A stretch of DNA of 64,000 bases from Ophthalmolycus amberensis. Lineage: Eukaryota > Chordata > Actinopteri > Perciformes > Zoarcidae. Shown here in pieces: positions 27,929 to 40,802 of this stretch. The position numbers and the translations under genes are program-made. The notes under the pieces were generated by a model. It ran no database searches and was not told the origin of the DNA. It saw only the letters and a program-made list of their open reading frames with translations. How positions within the stretch are numbered: the first letter of the stretch is position 1; every line of letters begins with the position of its first letter. The stretch lies in assembly GCA_024529925.1 (NCBI GenBank), contig JAFEUB010001051.1, forward strand, positions 248,001 through 312,000, written 5' to 3'.

Positions 27929-28042
27929 CGCCGCCATACAATTTTCACTGACACAGCGTGCGCTTCAGTTAACGCAACCGCGCGTCCACACAAATTTTGT
28001 CCGAGCAATGCGCGTCGGTGGCAGAGCGCCGCATACCCAACG
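27929..28042. other. CpG-dense patch
   Basis: I count 15 CpG in about 114 bases, against sparse CpG in the flanks. Motifs such as CCGCGCG and TGCGCGTCGG recur. It is too short for a classical CpG island; it could be a regulatory element or a young transposon fragment. Confidence 0.6.
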
Positions 28043-28294
28043 CATACACACTCCTGCCACATCAGGCAGTAGGTGCACGCTCTTTCACAGTCCAGAGTGG
28101 CTTCGCAGCCGGTGATTTAACGGTCATTTTGTTGGCTGCAATAGCATCCTCGCCCATCCCCTGGTGCCCAGTGGTGAAATAACAGGCTCTGGGCTCATCC
28201 ACAAAACCCACAGGACCACACTTGAATCATTGCTACAATTTGAGCTATCAAATCATAATGGGAGGATGAGATTGCCTTTTCTTTCCTCGGTGTG

Positions 28295-28317
28295 GTGTGT
28301 GTGTGTGTGTGTGTGTG
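28295..28317. repeat. (GT)11 microsatellite
   Basis: Perfect GT tract. Confidence 0.93.
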
Positions 28318-28878
28318 GGTGAATGTGTACATGGCGGGCAGCTAAGCAGGTTTATATTCTCTGGGCCCGTAGGCTCAGGTTAATGTGTTTAGATAGCTTA
28401 CATTTGTTCTCCTATTTTCCAACTGAGGAGAAGGTGGTTTTTCTTTGATGTTTTGCAGTTTGTTTCTCTTCAGATCTCCCCGTCTTAATTAGTAGAAACT
28501 GGGAACAGTGTTGTCGGAGCCGTTGCCTTGTCTCTGGATCTGCCTTTCCCTCAGTTTTTTGCCTGGAATAAAGTTGCCTTGTGCTTTTACGCTGTCCGAA
28601 ACGGTGCATTATTTCACAGTGTACCTATTTACTTCTCTGCTACCTTGACAGCCTGCGCGGGTCATTGTGCAGCACGGAGTCCTTTTTTTGGTCTACACGA
28701 TGGGGAATTCAGGGTTTCCAGAAAAGACACAAATGAGTCGTCTCCACATTCAGCACACCGAATTTCTCATGACATCACATTGTTAAGAGCACCGTGGATA
28801 CCCTTTGTGTCTGGCTGCCATGGCTCTACGTGTGTGTGATATTTTCTGTCTAATTTCCACCTCTAACCCTAACGCCGG

Positions 28879-28970
28879 GCCATCTTGACGTCACCTCATT
28901 CTCGTGTGTGCGCGCAGCTCGTACTTCATCCCCCTGCGCTCTCTTATTACGGTCTCACTTTGTTACGTCA
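28879..28970 (+). promoter_or_regulatory. YY1-like, CRE and NRF1-like motif cluster
   Basis: GCCATCTTG (28879-28887, YY1-like) overlaps a palindromic CRE TGACGTCA (28886-28893). TGCGCGCA (28909-28916, NRF1-like) and TTACGTCA (28963-28970, CRE/ATF-like) follow. Such clusters are typical of TATA-less promoters. No downstream exon is evident, so promoter activity is inference. Confidence 0.3.
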
Positions 28971-29963
28971 TTCGTCTTTGATGTGCCGAAATCACACGAC
29001 AAGTGACAAGATATCGGCGGTGAAGGAAAAAACGGACAAAAGTGGGGGAAAAAAAGGCCAGAGAGCAATGGATGATTGCCCCGCGGACCCACAGTCCCTG
29101 TTATTACATAGCTGCCTGTGCCACCACAAGAGCAGCGAGGTCAGTTTTTCCTCTGTGAATGGAATGTAATTCACCATCAGCTTTGTAAAGGCCAGCCCCT
29201 CTCTTCTGCTCGGGCTAATGATCGCCTTGGAGAGAGGAGCGGCCGCCGCACTTTTTCGCCCCGATCCTTATTGCGCTCGCATTGATCCCCGTGCCTATTT
29301 TCACACAGTAATGGATGGCTTTGTCCCTCCCTCGCCGCTGTTAGTACAAATAATTACGAATCAATATGCACTCAAGGCCCCCACATCAGAATATAATTTT
29401 AACACATGATTTATTTCCACCAATGCCGCGCGGTCCCTCCCATGTGCAGGGAGTCGATGGCGGGGGTGTTCTGTGAGCGATTCCCTTGTACCGCCCTGTG
29501 CGATCAATCAAAGCAATCAGCTAAGGACCCTCGATTGTAGCCGCTGAATGAAAGAAACTGCAGCTCTAATGGCACCTATGTACGGTGTGTCTTCACCAGG
29601 CAGACATCCTTGACAGTAAATACAATGGAGCCATGTTTGTGCACCAATGCAGAATGACAGGTCTTTACAAACGTGTTTTTTGCCACTGTGAATACGTAAA
29701 GATTGCTGGGTTTGTTTCCATTATTGATAAGAAGACTGAAATACAGCCATTTTACACCTTAATCGTGGCCCTGCAAGCCTTTGAGCAGCTGCAATAAGGT
29801 CTAAAATTGCTCCGTTAAGTCATCAAACTGAGATTCTAAACTTGACTTGGCAAGGAGTTCATATGAAAATCATCGAGCTCGGCGCTCAGAGGCCAGCACG
29901 CTAATCTCTCTGCTCTCTGGCCCCGTCAGGATCGGTGAAATGTCATGCAGTGTTACTCACTCA

Positions 29964-30000
29964 GTGTGTGTGTGAGTGTGTGTGTGAGAGAGAGAGAGAG
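29964..30000. repeat. Compound GT / GA microsatellite
   Basis: GT repeats with GA interruptions run into a GA tract from 29986. Confidence 0.93.
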
Positions 30001-30498
30001 CTGGGGCTTGTCGTTTGACATTTTGACGGACAGAAAAGCCGGATCACTTTGAATCAGACTCCACCTGCCCCAGCCCTTCGACTTTCATCTCATCCGTCCT
30101 GCCGCTGCCTCTGCTGTCACACGGAGGTGTGAAAGGTCACTCAAACCGTCCCTCTACCCTCTGCAGCCAATACGGAGGGCAAAAATGTTGTGCATGATGA
30201 CAAAACAATGCTCATTTGATTTGACCACGCCCCCGCACACATGAAAGTTTATTTCATGCAAAAAGAATTTCGTGCTTCTTGCAGAAATAAAGATTTTCTT
30301 GGAATACCTTTTACAATCCTGGACACCCTCAATACTTTGCAATGAATTCAGCTGCTCTTTAAGTCTGGATGATCTTTGGTAAGGTAAAACAGTGGTTGGA
30401 TACCTCAGAAAGACAAATTAACTGAACTAAATAAATCTTGTGCGACAATTTGATTGATACTGTGAAATGTCCGATGATGAAAAATTGCATGTTTGTGT

Positions 30499-30535
30499 GT
30501 TTTACAACCTTTTTACCGTTTTACAACCTTTTTAC
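30499..30535. repeat. Tandem 19-base duplication
   Basis: GTTTTACAACCTTTTTAC occurs at 30499-30516 and again at 30518-30535, separated by one C. Confidence 0.9.
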
Positions 30536-31350
30536 TGGAGCTGGGGTCAGAGAAAAACCTCCCACCCATTAGGTGGACAGCTAATATGGGATATCTAAGA
30601 AATATCTACCGTCTGCGTGGCGTAAGGCCTCAGTCATTCATGTCTTTTGAGGAGGTCGCTGTGTCAGATCAGGTGACCATGAATTGTAGCTTGCGTCATT
30701 ATTTGCACGACTTGCAAAGGTGTTGGGGCAGGAGGGGTCAGGGACAGACATCCTGGATAAATATCAACCACTGCGGAGTCTGGAGAGTCACAGAGATGTT
30801 GCAGATGTTGTCAAACTGGTTAAGAAAAGGCAAATAATATGAAAGATAGGGTCCTAGTGAGGCTGGTATCAATCTGCAACAGTACAGTGACACACTCAAA
30901 GGAACACAAACCAAACACTCATTTTCATTCCTGACACCTCATCACACATCTTTTGACACACGCCATGATTGGCTTGACATTGTATGGTCTGTTTCTGGTA
31001 TAACTCTCATACAAACACTCAGTTTCAACTTCTTAACGCTTCAGCAATTGACGTTGAAGACCAAGAAGTGTTGCTGGCACGTGTTGATGTTTCGATCATT
31101 GACTGCATTCAGTCTCTCCGGGGTACAATCCAGCAGACACAATCAGAAAGATGTGATGACACTCAAAAGAGCTGTACGAACTCCATCCCAAGTACGCACA
31201 AATCCCCTAAAGGCAGAAGAACACGCTCATACATACAGACCATGGACATACACTCGGAGCAGAGAGTCTTTATGTGCTGACGACAGACTGGGGCACTGTC
31301 TGCTGGGGTAAGTGAGAGACGACTGGAGGCTCTGTCAGAGATACAAAGAA

Positions 31351-31371
31351 TGTGTGTGTGTGTGTGTGTGT
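31351..31371. repeat. (TG)10 microsatellite
   Basis: Perfect TG tract, first of four dinucleotide tracts within about 720 bases. Confidence 0.93.
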
Positions 31372-31657
31372 TAGCGGACAGAAAGTCGGGCGGCCATCTG
31401 AGCAAAGTCCTGGATGTTCTTCCTGTGTCTGACACACACCCACAAACCCTCTCCCACACAGAAAAAGAAGCCCGCTTAACACATTTCTTGGTGTAAAACG
31501 GCCTGTGATGCTGCCCGTTTCAACAGGATTACACTCTCTGATTCTCAGCAGATGAAACAAAAACAAATATGGCACCAGCAGCATCCGACAGATGGAGGTC
31601 AGACGCTCCGAGAAGTCATTTTTTCCAGCGGATTGTAGAATGAACCGGCTCACACTC

Positions 31658-31663
<6 letters not shown>

Positions 31664-31705
<42 letters not shown>
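31664..31705. repeat. (AT)21 microsatellite
   Basis: Perfect self-complementary AT tract of 42 bases, able to extrude a cruciform. Confidence 0.96.
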
Positions 31706-31707
<2 letters not shown>

Positions 31708-31860
31708 ACACACAGACACATTGCTGAGCTTTTTCCAGTGTGAGCGCAGAGTGTCTCGTCAGCGGAGGGAGATGAGTGGTTTTGGGATTCTCTTTGATGG
31801 CTCCGTCCCCCTGCTGAGACACAGAGTCATCTCCTTTCTCTGCAACACATTTCTCCCTTG

Positions 31861-31881
31861 ACACACACACACACACACACA
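31861..31881. repeat. (AC)10 microsatellite
   Basis: Perfect AC tract. Confidence 0.93.
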
Positions 31882-32039
31882 ATCTCTCCATCCATCCTGG
31901 ATATACTGATGATACAGTGTGGTTATCAGAAACACAGGAGCCATTTTCATCTTTTGTGGAGGATGTAACGGCAAAGAGAAGGTCAGTGTTCCCATCGTCT
32001 TCCGCGGCAATGCCAGTCTGACTTTCATTGGCAACAACT

Positions 32040-32041
<2 letters not shown>

Positions 32042-32071
<30 letters not shown>
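32042..32071. repeat. (CA)15 microsatellite
   Basis: Perfect CA tract. Confidence 0.95.
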
Positions 32072-32072
<1 letters not shown>

Positions 32073-32500
32073 CCACTGAGGGAAAAGATCACAGGCAAGA
32101 GAGACAGAAGAAAGCCCCAGTGTGCAGCCTCTAAGGGTGGGAGTACATGAGAAGCTACAGGCCGGGACTCTTCAGACTCTTTCATGTTGAATGTGAAACG
32201 TGATTGACGGAGTGGCTTGCATTGTAGTCAGTGTCGCGGTATGAAGCTTGTCTTTTCTCCTTTTCTTTCAAGGTGACATTAGATCACCGTTCTATCAAAA
32301 CCCTCTCTACCTCGCCACCTCTTCATTACCGAGTGACCTCTCACAGAGGTGGCCCTAATTAAAAGTGGACTCTGTCAGCTTTCCTCCGCTTTATAGCCGC
32401 ACACCTGCCAACGCAGGACGATCCAATCCGGGCGCGTCTCCTTCTGAAGCCTTCGCCCGAGCAGCATCGAGCTAATGAACACTGCAGAGGTGGGCAGCTG

Positions 32501-32516
32501 GGGGGGGGGGGGGGGG
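32501..32516. repeat. Poly-G run (16)
   Basis: Sixteen consecutive G. Confidence 0.94.
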
Positions 32517-33197
32517 TCGCTTATCTGCTTTCTTTTTTTATTTCTGCCTTTTTATTCCCTTCATTGGAATAAGTCATGATGCACCTTCCCGGCAGTGGCT
32601 TTGTACCTCGACAAAGGGGGGCAGATTTGAATAACTCAAAGTGCCTTCGCTCAGACCTAATCCCCAGCCCCAGTCTAATCAACCCCGCTGCTCCTTTCTT
32701 CGCTTCTTAACATTTTCCTTGTGATGGAGTGAGGCAAGACCAGATAGAGGCATTTATATGTAATTGCTGGCAGGCTAATCTCTTGGAATCCACCCTCCGT
32801 CGCTTCCATTGCTCTGCCGAGGTGTGCGCTGTTTTTCTTTTCTTTCAGGTCACTCCCTTTGACGCGACAAGTCAGACAGAGGTTTCTTGCGGTGTGAAGG
32901 ACGACGATCGGATCTAGTTTCAGCACCGAAATTGATTTACCCTCTATAAAGCACCTCAGGCTGTAGGGTAGGGGATGTGGATCTACTTTGTTATGTATCA
33001 AGCAGAGGACAAGCTCTGACAGGCCGAAGTCGATAAAGACATGATGTGTTCATTGGTCCACAGAGCCATGTAAATAATCCCGCCTCAATTTTTCTCCAAT
33101 CGTGGCATTTACCTCATTATTTATCTACCTAGTGGAAACCTTTACCGAGATCTGGAGAAGATAAGTAAGATCATTTCTCCTGGCATGGATATGATAT

Positions 33198-33216
33198 CCC
33201 CCCCCCCCCCCCCCCC
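33198..33216. repeat. Poly-C run (19)
   Basis: Nineteen consecutive C. Confidence 0.95.
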
Positions 33217-35964
33217 TTTCCCCTTCATTCTTTGGAGCTCGAGCCCTGAAGCGAAACGACACAATAAAATACAGCTTTCTAAAGTGATTTGAGCGCCCAA
33301 AGCTCCAGTGACATTCAGTCAGGATAAAAATCTGCGGGGAGGAATCGGCACCGTCCCCGGCAGCCTTAACGTCTCACCACGGGGAGAAAAAAGCAATAAA
33401 AGTGCAAAGATAAGCTGAGCGGATGGTGCAGTTGTGGCACTAATGATGCCGTCACTTGTTTTTTTGATGCATATTTCGCCCCGCCGTCTTCTGCAACTTT
33501 TATTTTATTCCGGCTGGGAGTTAATACGGCCCGCTTCATACGTTTATTGTCGTTGCATGTTTGCAAGTACTTTCGCTGTGTTTAAGTTGTCGTGCCCAAA
33601 TATTACAGCACCTTATCTTATGACAGCCTCTTGAGGAGCGGTTCGCCTACATGGGTTTCCATTTGATGTGGCATTCAGCACGGACGATGACTCAGCCCTT
33701 GAGTGTCTTCACACACTGCGTGCTATACATTGCTTTGCCACTGAGGACTGCTTATCTTCCCCACTTTCTCCCGCCTCTGCTTCGGGCTCTCTTGGATGTG
33801 GATTCCACTCCGGTAAAAAACTCGAGGGGCTTCAGAGCACAGACGTCTTTCTCACAGGGCTTTTTTTTTTTCCACGTCCAGTGAACACATCCATTGTGAG
33901 AGAGCTAAATCCGCCGACGTTTCCCCTCTTTGAAGCTCTGCACTTGCCTCGTCTGTCCATCCCATCTTTCAGCGTGTCCGACAGCGTTTATGACACAGAT
34001 GCTCCAGCAGTTGGAAGGCCGGAACATCTGTTGAGCATTCCTGCTCCAGACCCCGGTGTCTCTCAGCTCCAGTGTGCACCAGGAACTGATTAGAGGAAGG
34101 TGAGGAGGTGAAAGGAGCAGGTTTTTAAGGCCGGTGCCAACTTTATTAAACCTGTGTCTCTGTTGCAGGATTCAACGACTTCCCTTTGAACAATGTTTAT
34201 TTATGGAACAGGATGTCTCATTCACAAAAAAGAACTTGCTCATTGACAACATGCTTCTCCTCTCACCGAACATCACACCTAGTCCAGCCAGATGGTTTTC
34301 AACGAGAAGAGAAAGTGATAATATTCCTACTGTTAGATCGTTGTGACTAAAGACCAAGAATTCATTGTTTGCCATTGTGATAACTAAACAGAACTAACAG
34401 AGTATTAAAGGTCGTCTCCCATAACTTTATGTACAATATATCAATATGTGCAAAGTGAAGATGGTCATAATTCCATGCATTGTATGCAGTATTAAACAAA
34501 AGTAGAGGGAGGTACATCACAAAACTGTATTTGTGTTATGTGGAGGTCTTTTTTCTGTTGCTCATCATTTGTCATATTCCATTCAAACTCTTCATGTATT
34601 TGCCTGCTGTTGGAGTGGTGGCTGTCTGAGTTGGTCACAAGTTTAAACTATTATCAAAAGGCTTCATTTATCTTCTTTAACTCCTGAAGCATTATTAACT
34701 TCTTTCCTGTGGCAGCTGAAAAATCCGGCCTTTTACTGTGTTTGAGGGCTCTATTTTCTTCTGCATAATGGAATATATCAGAGTAAAATGTAAAAGCCCT
34801 TCAAAATCTATTGGAGCACTTTGTTTAAAAATCAGCCTAATCGTCGCGTAGAGAGTCGTTTAAGACTGAATAATGAACATTTTGAAATATCAAACGGACC
34901 ATTTCATATAGTTTTAACAATATTGTAATTGCGTCATTTGAATGCAAATATATTTAATCATATTATGAATTGTTTTTCAAATGTATCCACTTTAAAATGT
35001 ATTATGATTATTTCAAAAAAAAAATCCTCCATGTATTATCATCACCCGACCTCATGCAACTATAACTTTGCATTGCATCTTTTAACAAGGCATGTTTGAA
35101 TAGCATCAGCTTAACAACGAGGTTCAAACAAAGGTTAAGGCTCATATACTTGTCAGCAGCACAATAGTGAATCATCAGCGAGATTTACAGACCCTGTATG
35201 AGCTCTCTACAGAGGCAGACAACTTAATATACAGTGTATGAGGCAGCATGAGGCCATCCTCTTAGTGTGGGACCTCCCTCCACAGTTTCTCCCCCAGCAC
35301 TTCAGAGAACACCCCCCCCCCTTCACTCTCAGCACACAAATAGGGGACCGAGTTGGCCCGGGTAATTGGGATAATAATTATTTCTGCATTTAGTGCCAGC
35401 TGGGTGCCTGAGAAGGTCAGGGAACAGCATGAGGACAGGCTTATCTCCGTGTTGGTGCTGGCTTCCATATGGCAGCAGACAATAGGAAAAGGGCCTTGGC
35501 CCCGGACACAGCAGCATGGCACAGGACATCTCCCACGGACAAAACACAACGACACACTGAGGCAGCACTAGCCACGGTGGGTCTCAGAACCGCCACACAG
35601 TGCTGGCTGGCTGAAAGACTGGCTGCACAGCGGTGGACTGACAATAAAGGACAGTGAAGGGATGGGAGAGGGCGAAGAACGGAAAGGGAAAGTTAAAATC
35701 ATGAACTTGTTGCCTTTAAATCCTTGTCTCATTCAGCACACAAACAGCTCTGTTCTGCCCTGAATGAGACACTGAGAAAAGGCCTGTGTAATTTATGAAG
35801 AGGACTTTGACCTCTCCATTGAAACTCTACCTTTATGTGTTAGCCTGGTAAAGGCTTGAGGCTGGATGAAAAGATGTGAACAGTGAGAGGTTAAAAGTCT
35901 CCTCTCTTCTCCGCCTTCTGCGGGCTCCTTATTCAGCCGCCCCTTTGACCTCACCGTTCAGTGG

Positions 35965-35995
35965 GTTACCATGGCACCAAAGCCCCCGTAGCAAC
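35965..35995 (+). promoter_or_regulatory. RFX X-box-like element
   Basis: GTTACCATGGCACC (35965-35978) matches the RFX consensus GTTGCCATGGCAAC at 12 of 14 positions. A further half site, GTAGCAAC, lies at 35988-35995. RFX factors bind such sites in ciliary and other genes; function here is inference. Confidence 0.3.
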
Positions 35996-36561
35996 CCGGC
36001 CGGAGCTTCATAAATCAGATTTTTACTGTGTAGCACTCCTTTTAATCTCCATCCACTGACGGCTTTATTCGATTCAGTCTCTTTGGAGGGCTTTCAATGG
36101 TCAGTCCATCGCAAAGAGAGTGCGTGTGTGTGTATATGTGTGTGTGTGCGTGTGCGCGCACAGGCGTGAGAAAAGGCCGATGGAAAACAATGTTGTCCAG
36201 GACTCCTTTGAACCCCCTGCATGCATTTCTTTCAGTTTGAGTTCCCGGGTGTCCCCCTCTTCCCTGTGTGGTGACTTTGAGACGGAGCCTCGGCAACAAT
36301 CATCATCGTCTTTAATGACGAGTCGTTAATCCCCCACCGCGCCGCAATCACACCTCACTTTCATGCCCAAATGAGGAGGGGAGTCCACTTTTTTCTCACG
36401 TCTCCACGTGTTTTTTTTTTGTTTTTTTTTCCAAATGTGACTTCATTTAATTAGAACTGAACTTGGCAGCGTCCAGGCACAGCCATTACTTATTCATAAA
36501 GTGACTTCTGTTTCCGTGCGACCTGTTAATCAGAGCGATGCTTTAAAGAACACGAGCCAAC

Positions 36562-36578
36562 AAAAAAAAAAAAAAAAA
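36562..36578. repeat. Poly-A run (17)
   Basis: Seventeen consecutive A. T-rich runs lie about 140 bases upstream. No SINE or LINE body was recognised next to it. Confidence 0.93.
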
Positions 36579-39500
36579 CACCCGGCGGCGCCATCACACT
36601 TTAATACGGCTCACTGGCCCGTGTCACGGTCTTGTCTCGGAGTACATCTCCCAAACAAACAGCCGAGGTGAGTGAGGACGGCCCTGAGAAGACGGACGCG
36701 GGCCCAGGTGAGCGAGAGAGGAGTTAGTGCGCGACCGAAGCAGTTAAAGCGTCCGGGCTGGATGACACACTGCTCCGAGGGCCGTTTCAGTAACTGTCCC
36801 ATTGATCTGCAAGTAAATGGATGAGACGGCTCTGTAATAGCCGGGACCTCTGGCTCTCAACGGCAGCTGTCCATCTGAGAAGTTGTAAGCTGTGATCGAT
36901 GAGATGGCCATGTGAAATCAGATGCTGGGCTCAGGTCCTGAGTCTGCCTGAGAGAGCAAAATGTGTTCTTGGTGTGTATGAATTTACCTTTTAGAGTGTA
37001 CAGATGGGGAGTCTGGGTAATTCAGGGTACATTATGTTTGTGTGAGTAATGAATGTGTCCAAATCCACACATTTTCTCATCACCAGTTTTCCCACAAATC
37101 GCAATCAGTCGCTTTATTGATTGCCAACAATTACAATTCACAACTTAATCTCAAAATAACAGATTTTGGTCAAGTCAAGCCAAATTTATTGATGTAGTAG
37201 ACAGCAATTTTTGCATAGATAGTAAACATATATGGAGAATGAATTGTGTTCATCTCAGGTGGTGGAGCGATCAATTGTAGGATTGTGTGGTTAGGTCCCC
37301 GTCTCCACCTGCCCACATGTCTTAGTGTCCCAGATAGCTTTCAGTGTGTGCGTGCGGGGATAGAAGAGGTGTAAGTTGCTTTCGACAAAGGTGCCATGTT
37401 TGTATTTGTAGCACAGCTGGATTTTAGGTGCTTTTTTCTTTTTTCCACTAAATCTTGTGGCGATAGTGGAATTGTGTGCATGAACCTATCTGCATGAAAC
37501 TGAAAGTTTTATGTCGGTGAACAGGTATTTCCCTGCGAACACATTTCCCTCCATGTGCCATGGGAGTGTGTTACTGTGTGTTACCAAAGACAGGAGACCT
37601 GAGAGGCAAGCCTGTCTGTATGCTGATCGTGACAATGGCGGTGTCAGGCTCCTCCAGTTCTCTCTCTTTCAGGTTGAGTAAAGGTCTAGAGTTCATTATC
37701 GGAGATTTTCCTCTTGAAGGGACACGGCGACCAGAGCATGCGGCGAGCCCTCATTACCCCCGATGCTGTCACGTAATCTTTGCCCACTTACATCCCAGAC
37801 ACAAGGATCTGACTCGTCTGGAGTGGGCTTGTCTCGCGTATCTATTCCCATTCAACGCAGGGAATTAATCTGAAAGCGCCTACAGAGAAATCGCCATTTC
37901 AGGCCATTAGAAACTTGTCGTGCAAAGCCGCCATTACTGAAATAACCTTGGGCAGTGGAGAACATGGGACTCACTGGAGCAATGGCCAATTCATGCTACA
38001 TAATTCTGGAAATCACCATCTTGGGTAATATTGTAATGGCCTTGTGCAAATATGGTCGTACGCTAAGGAAAACAATCGTAACCTGCCACAAGGTTTCACT
38101 TCTAAAACAACCTGGAGACATTTTACAATAAGCATAGCAACCATATAGGAGAGGAAAAACTTCTGTCTATCATAAGATGAACTCAGGGTGGGCCACGCAC
38201 ACACACAAGCACATCAAAATGCACACATAAAAGCTGAAGAGGACTGAAATAAATCCCTGAAACCGTTTTATGACTTATCTTTATAGGATGTGATGGAATT
38301 TTAAGGATTTTCCAATTGATTCATGAGTAAACGCTGACATTTGGCCATTCATCAACACAAATCTGCCAATGACGAGTGTCAGTCAGCGGCTTAAGTTTAT
38401 CAGACTGTTTATTTGCTGTTAATGGTAAAGCCAATGCATTCTTGGTTGCATGCAGATCTTCCAGTTGCCATAAATTGTTTTCAGTCAGATCTAAAAGAGA
38501 AAACTGAACTTTAAAAGACCCCGATCCCTCCTGTTACCCACGTTAAAGCGACTTTTGGAAGCCAAACTGACTTTCATATATTTTTTTGCTTCCATTTTTG
38601 GCACGACTGCCACGCCCTGCTTTGGAGATTGCCATTCTGTGAACGGCAGCCAATTGGCAACCGCTGTTTACTGCTACCAGCTGCTTTTGCTTATTGAAGC
38701 TGTTGCCTCTCTTTGACACATCAATCTGCTTTCTCTCTCTTTCCTCCCCTCTCATTAATCTTTACAAGATCCCTGTGTGTAGCATAAGTTAAGCTTTGCC
38801 ATATTAACTGGCCTCTGAGGCCTTATAAAGCTATTTTTGATAACGCTTTGGTTTTGATTAGACTACGACAAAAAGATACCACTTGTTGAGATACTTTCTT
38901 CTTTTTCTCATTAAGCCTCCCGATGGTGATGAATTGCTCTTGCAAGTGTGCAGATGGCTGACACTCTCTCGGGATGTTAGGTGTTATTGGTGAAAGATGG
39001 CCAGGGTCGGACTCCATCTCTAGTCACGATAGAGATGTTCGTTTTCAGTCTTTTTCATGACGTCTTTCCCGGTTGACCCGTACGGTGTTCTTCTTCAGAC
39101 ACGTCGGTGAACGTCAGAAGTTTTAAAAGCCCGCTCTCTTGTCCTTGTCCCGGTCTTCTTCAGAAGATCACCTTGCCAATGCATGGATGGAAAAGGGTGG
39201 AGGGGTAGGACTGTTTAAAGGTGACAATGGTCTTTAATCTGCACCAATGATGATTTATCAGCTCCTGGCCAGCCTCCCGCACTGACTTTAAAACATGAAA
39301 TAGAAACTATTACCCATTACCGGCTCATCACTCACTTTATAGAATTTCTGAAGGTGGGGGAAGGGACGAAGGATTCATCCCCTTTTTTTTCTTCTTCTTT
39401 TTTTTTTTTTCTTTGCAAAGCCACCAGAGCTCCAATCCAATTTGCCAGGCATGTGGCGTTATCCTTAAGCCTGTCAAATGCACTGACAGGGAAAGCTGTC

Positions 39501-40203
39501 ACTTCTCACTTGGTCATATGGTCACAATCAGCACTCAAGTTATTTATGGCTCCCATCCCTCACACATTCCCCACTGCACGGACCCACATAACAACTCACG
39601 CACTCCAGAAGACTCATTTAGTATCAACTGTTAGCCGTCCTTCAAGCTGCCAACTCCATTGTAATGTAGAGCATGCAGATGTTGGGTATTGTGTTTTATT
39701 CATTTCGTGGATCTAAGGAGGTGGTCTTGGGCTTCACATGAACTCACCCAGGAACACAGAAAAGCAACAACGATATCAAATAAACTTCACTTGATTGTCT
39801 CATTTCCCTGCAGTTATTATACTTTAATATCAAATTCAATTTGGGGATTACATATTCAGGTAGATATTCTAGACATAGAAGCTTTGTGCTAAAGATTACG
39901 GTAAATAACAGGGTATTTGTTTGCATTTAGTGTGTGGAGGTTGCTAATTATATGTGCTCCAGATATTCCTGCCTCCACTTGGACTAGCCACTGAACCGGT
40001 GCAATTGCTGCTTCATTTCCACGGCGTGGCCACTGGCTTTGTGTGTGAGTGTGTGTTTTGTCATACCTGGAGGATATGTGTTAACTCAGCAGGTTGAGCA
40101 TTACCAAAGACCTCCATTGTTCTCAGCTCTATTGAGAGTTCTCCAAACACTGGCCTATAATTAAAGGGCTCACTCCTACTTAATGCTTTTGTTCCCATGC
40201 CCT

Positions 40204-40230
40204 CCCCCCTACCCCTCCCCCTCCCTCCCC
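40204..40230 (-). other. G-quadruplex on minus strand / i-motif on plus strand
   Basis: Five C runs of 6, 4, 5, 3 and 4 are separated by loops TA, T, T and T. On the minus strand this is a G4 motif with near-minimal loops, among the most stable classes. Read directly; in-cell folding is inference. Confidence 0.8.
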
Positions 40231-40767
40231 GTGCTGGGGGTTAGGGATAATGAGAATTTTGTGTACGTGTGTGTGCATGCAGATATGTGCGTACGCTTGT
40301 GTGTGTGTGTGTATGCAGGCAGATGTAGTCATAGTGTCTTTAGTTTCGACCCACTGGTTCATTCATTCACACATCACCCACCACAGTGGCCATCTGCGGG
40401 CGAACCCACGGCCGCTTGGTCTCTCTCTTATTAGCGCCGGGGGGCTAATCCTCTGCAGCTTGTCTGGGACTGAGGGAGCACCGTCGTCGCCAAACGGCTT
40501 CCCCGTCACCCATTCCTCAAACCACCTGAAGGTGACAGTGTTTTGTCACCAGTGCCTCAGCTCCCTCCACTCAAAGTGCAGCCCGAACCCCGGGCGCCAA
40601 TATGAGCCACCTAACCAGGCCTGAATAATTCTCTCATTAGGAGCTTGGCTGAGTGCTTTGCTGTGTCACATTTAAAACGTGTCTTCTTTATAGGGCTTTT
40701 TCTGTTGCCTAACACGAAGCCTTGCTAAAGGGGGAGGTACTGTGTTGTGAGATGGAGTAAGAGACAC

Positions 40768-40770
<3 letters not shown>

Positions 40771-40799
<29 letters not shown>
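40771..40799. repeat. (GA)14 microsatellite
   Basis: Perfect GA tract. Confidence 0.95.

Positions 40800-40802
<3 letters not shown>

Larger units (their letters stand above)
28318..31350. other. pard3: Intronic sequence without genes
   Basis: Includes the CRE/YY1-like cluster near 28880, a GC-richer conserved-element-like stretch at 29170-29450, a GT/GA tract at 29964-30000 and a 19-base tandem duplication at 30499. Nothing coding is supported. Confidence 0.45.
32191..40199. other. pard3: Intronic sequence without genes
   Basis: Holds G16 (32501), C19 (33198) and A17 (36562) runs, an AT-rich interval at 34380-35060, an RFX-like X-box near 35965, and a short fragment at 37170-37200 (CAAGCCAAATTTATTG) that resembles a widespread teleost repeat end. 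No gene seen. Confidence 0.45.

Noticed and set aside
28862..28872. Interstitial telomeric repeat
   Set aside because: CTAACCCTAAC is fewer than two full units, within chance.
31616..32185. 189-codon minus-strand frame
   Set aside because: It is built from CA, AT and TG tracts (Cys-Val and Tyr-Ile runs), which stay open by composition.
37170..37200. SINE or LINE end
   Set aside because: Only about 30 bases resemble a common teleost repeat end; too short to name an element.
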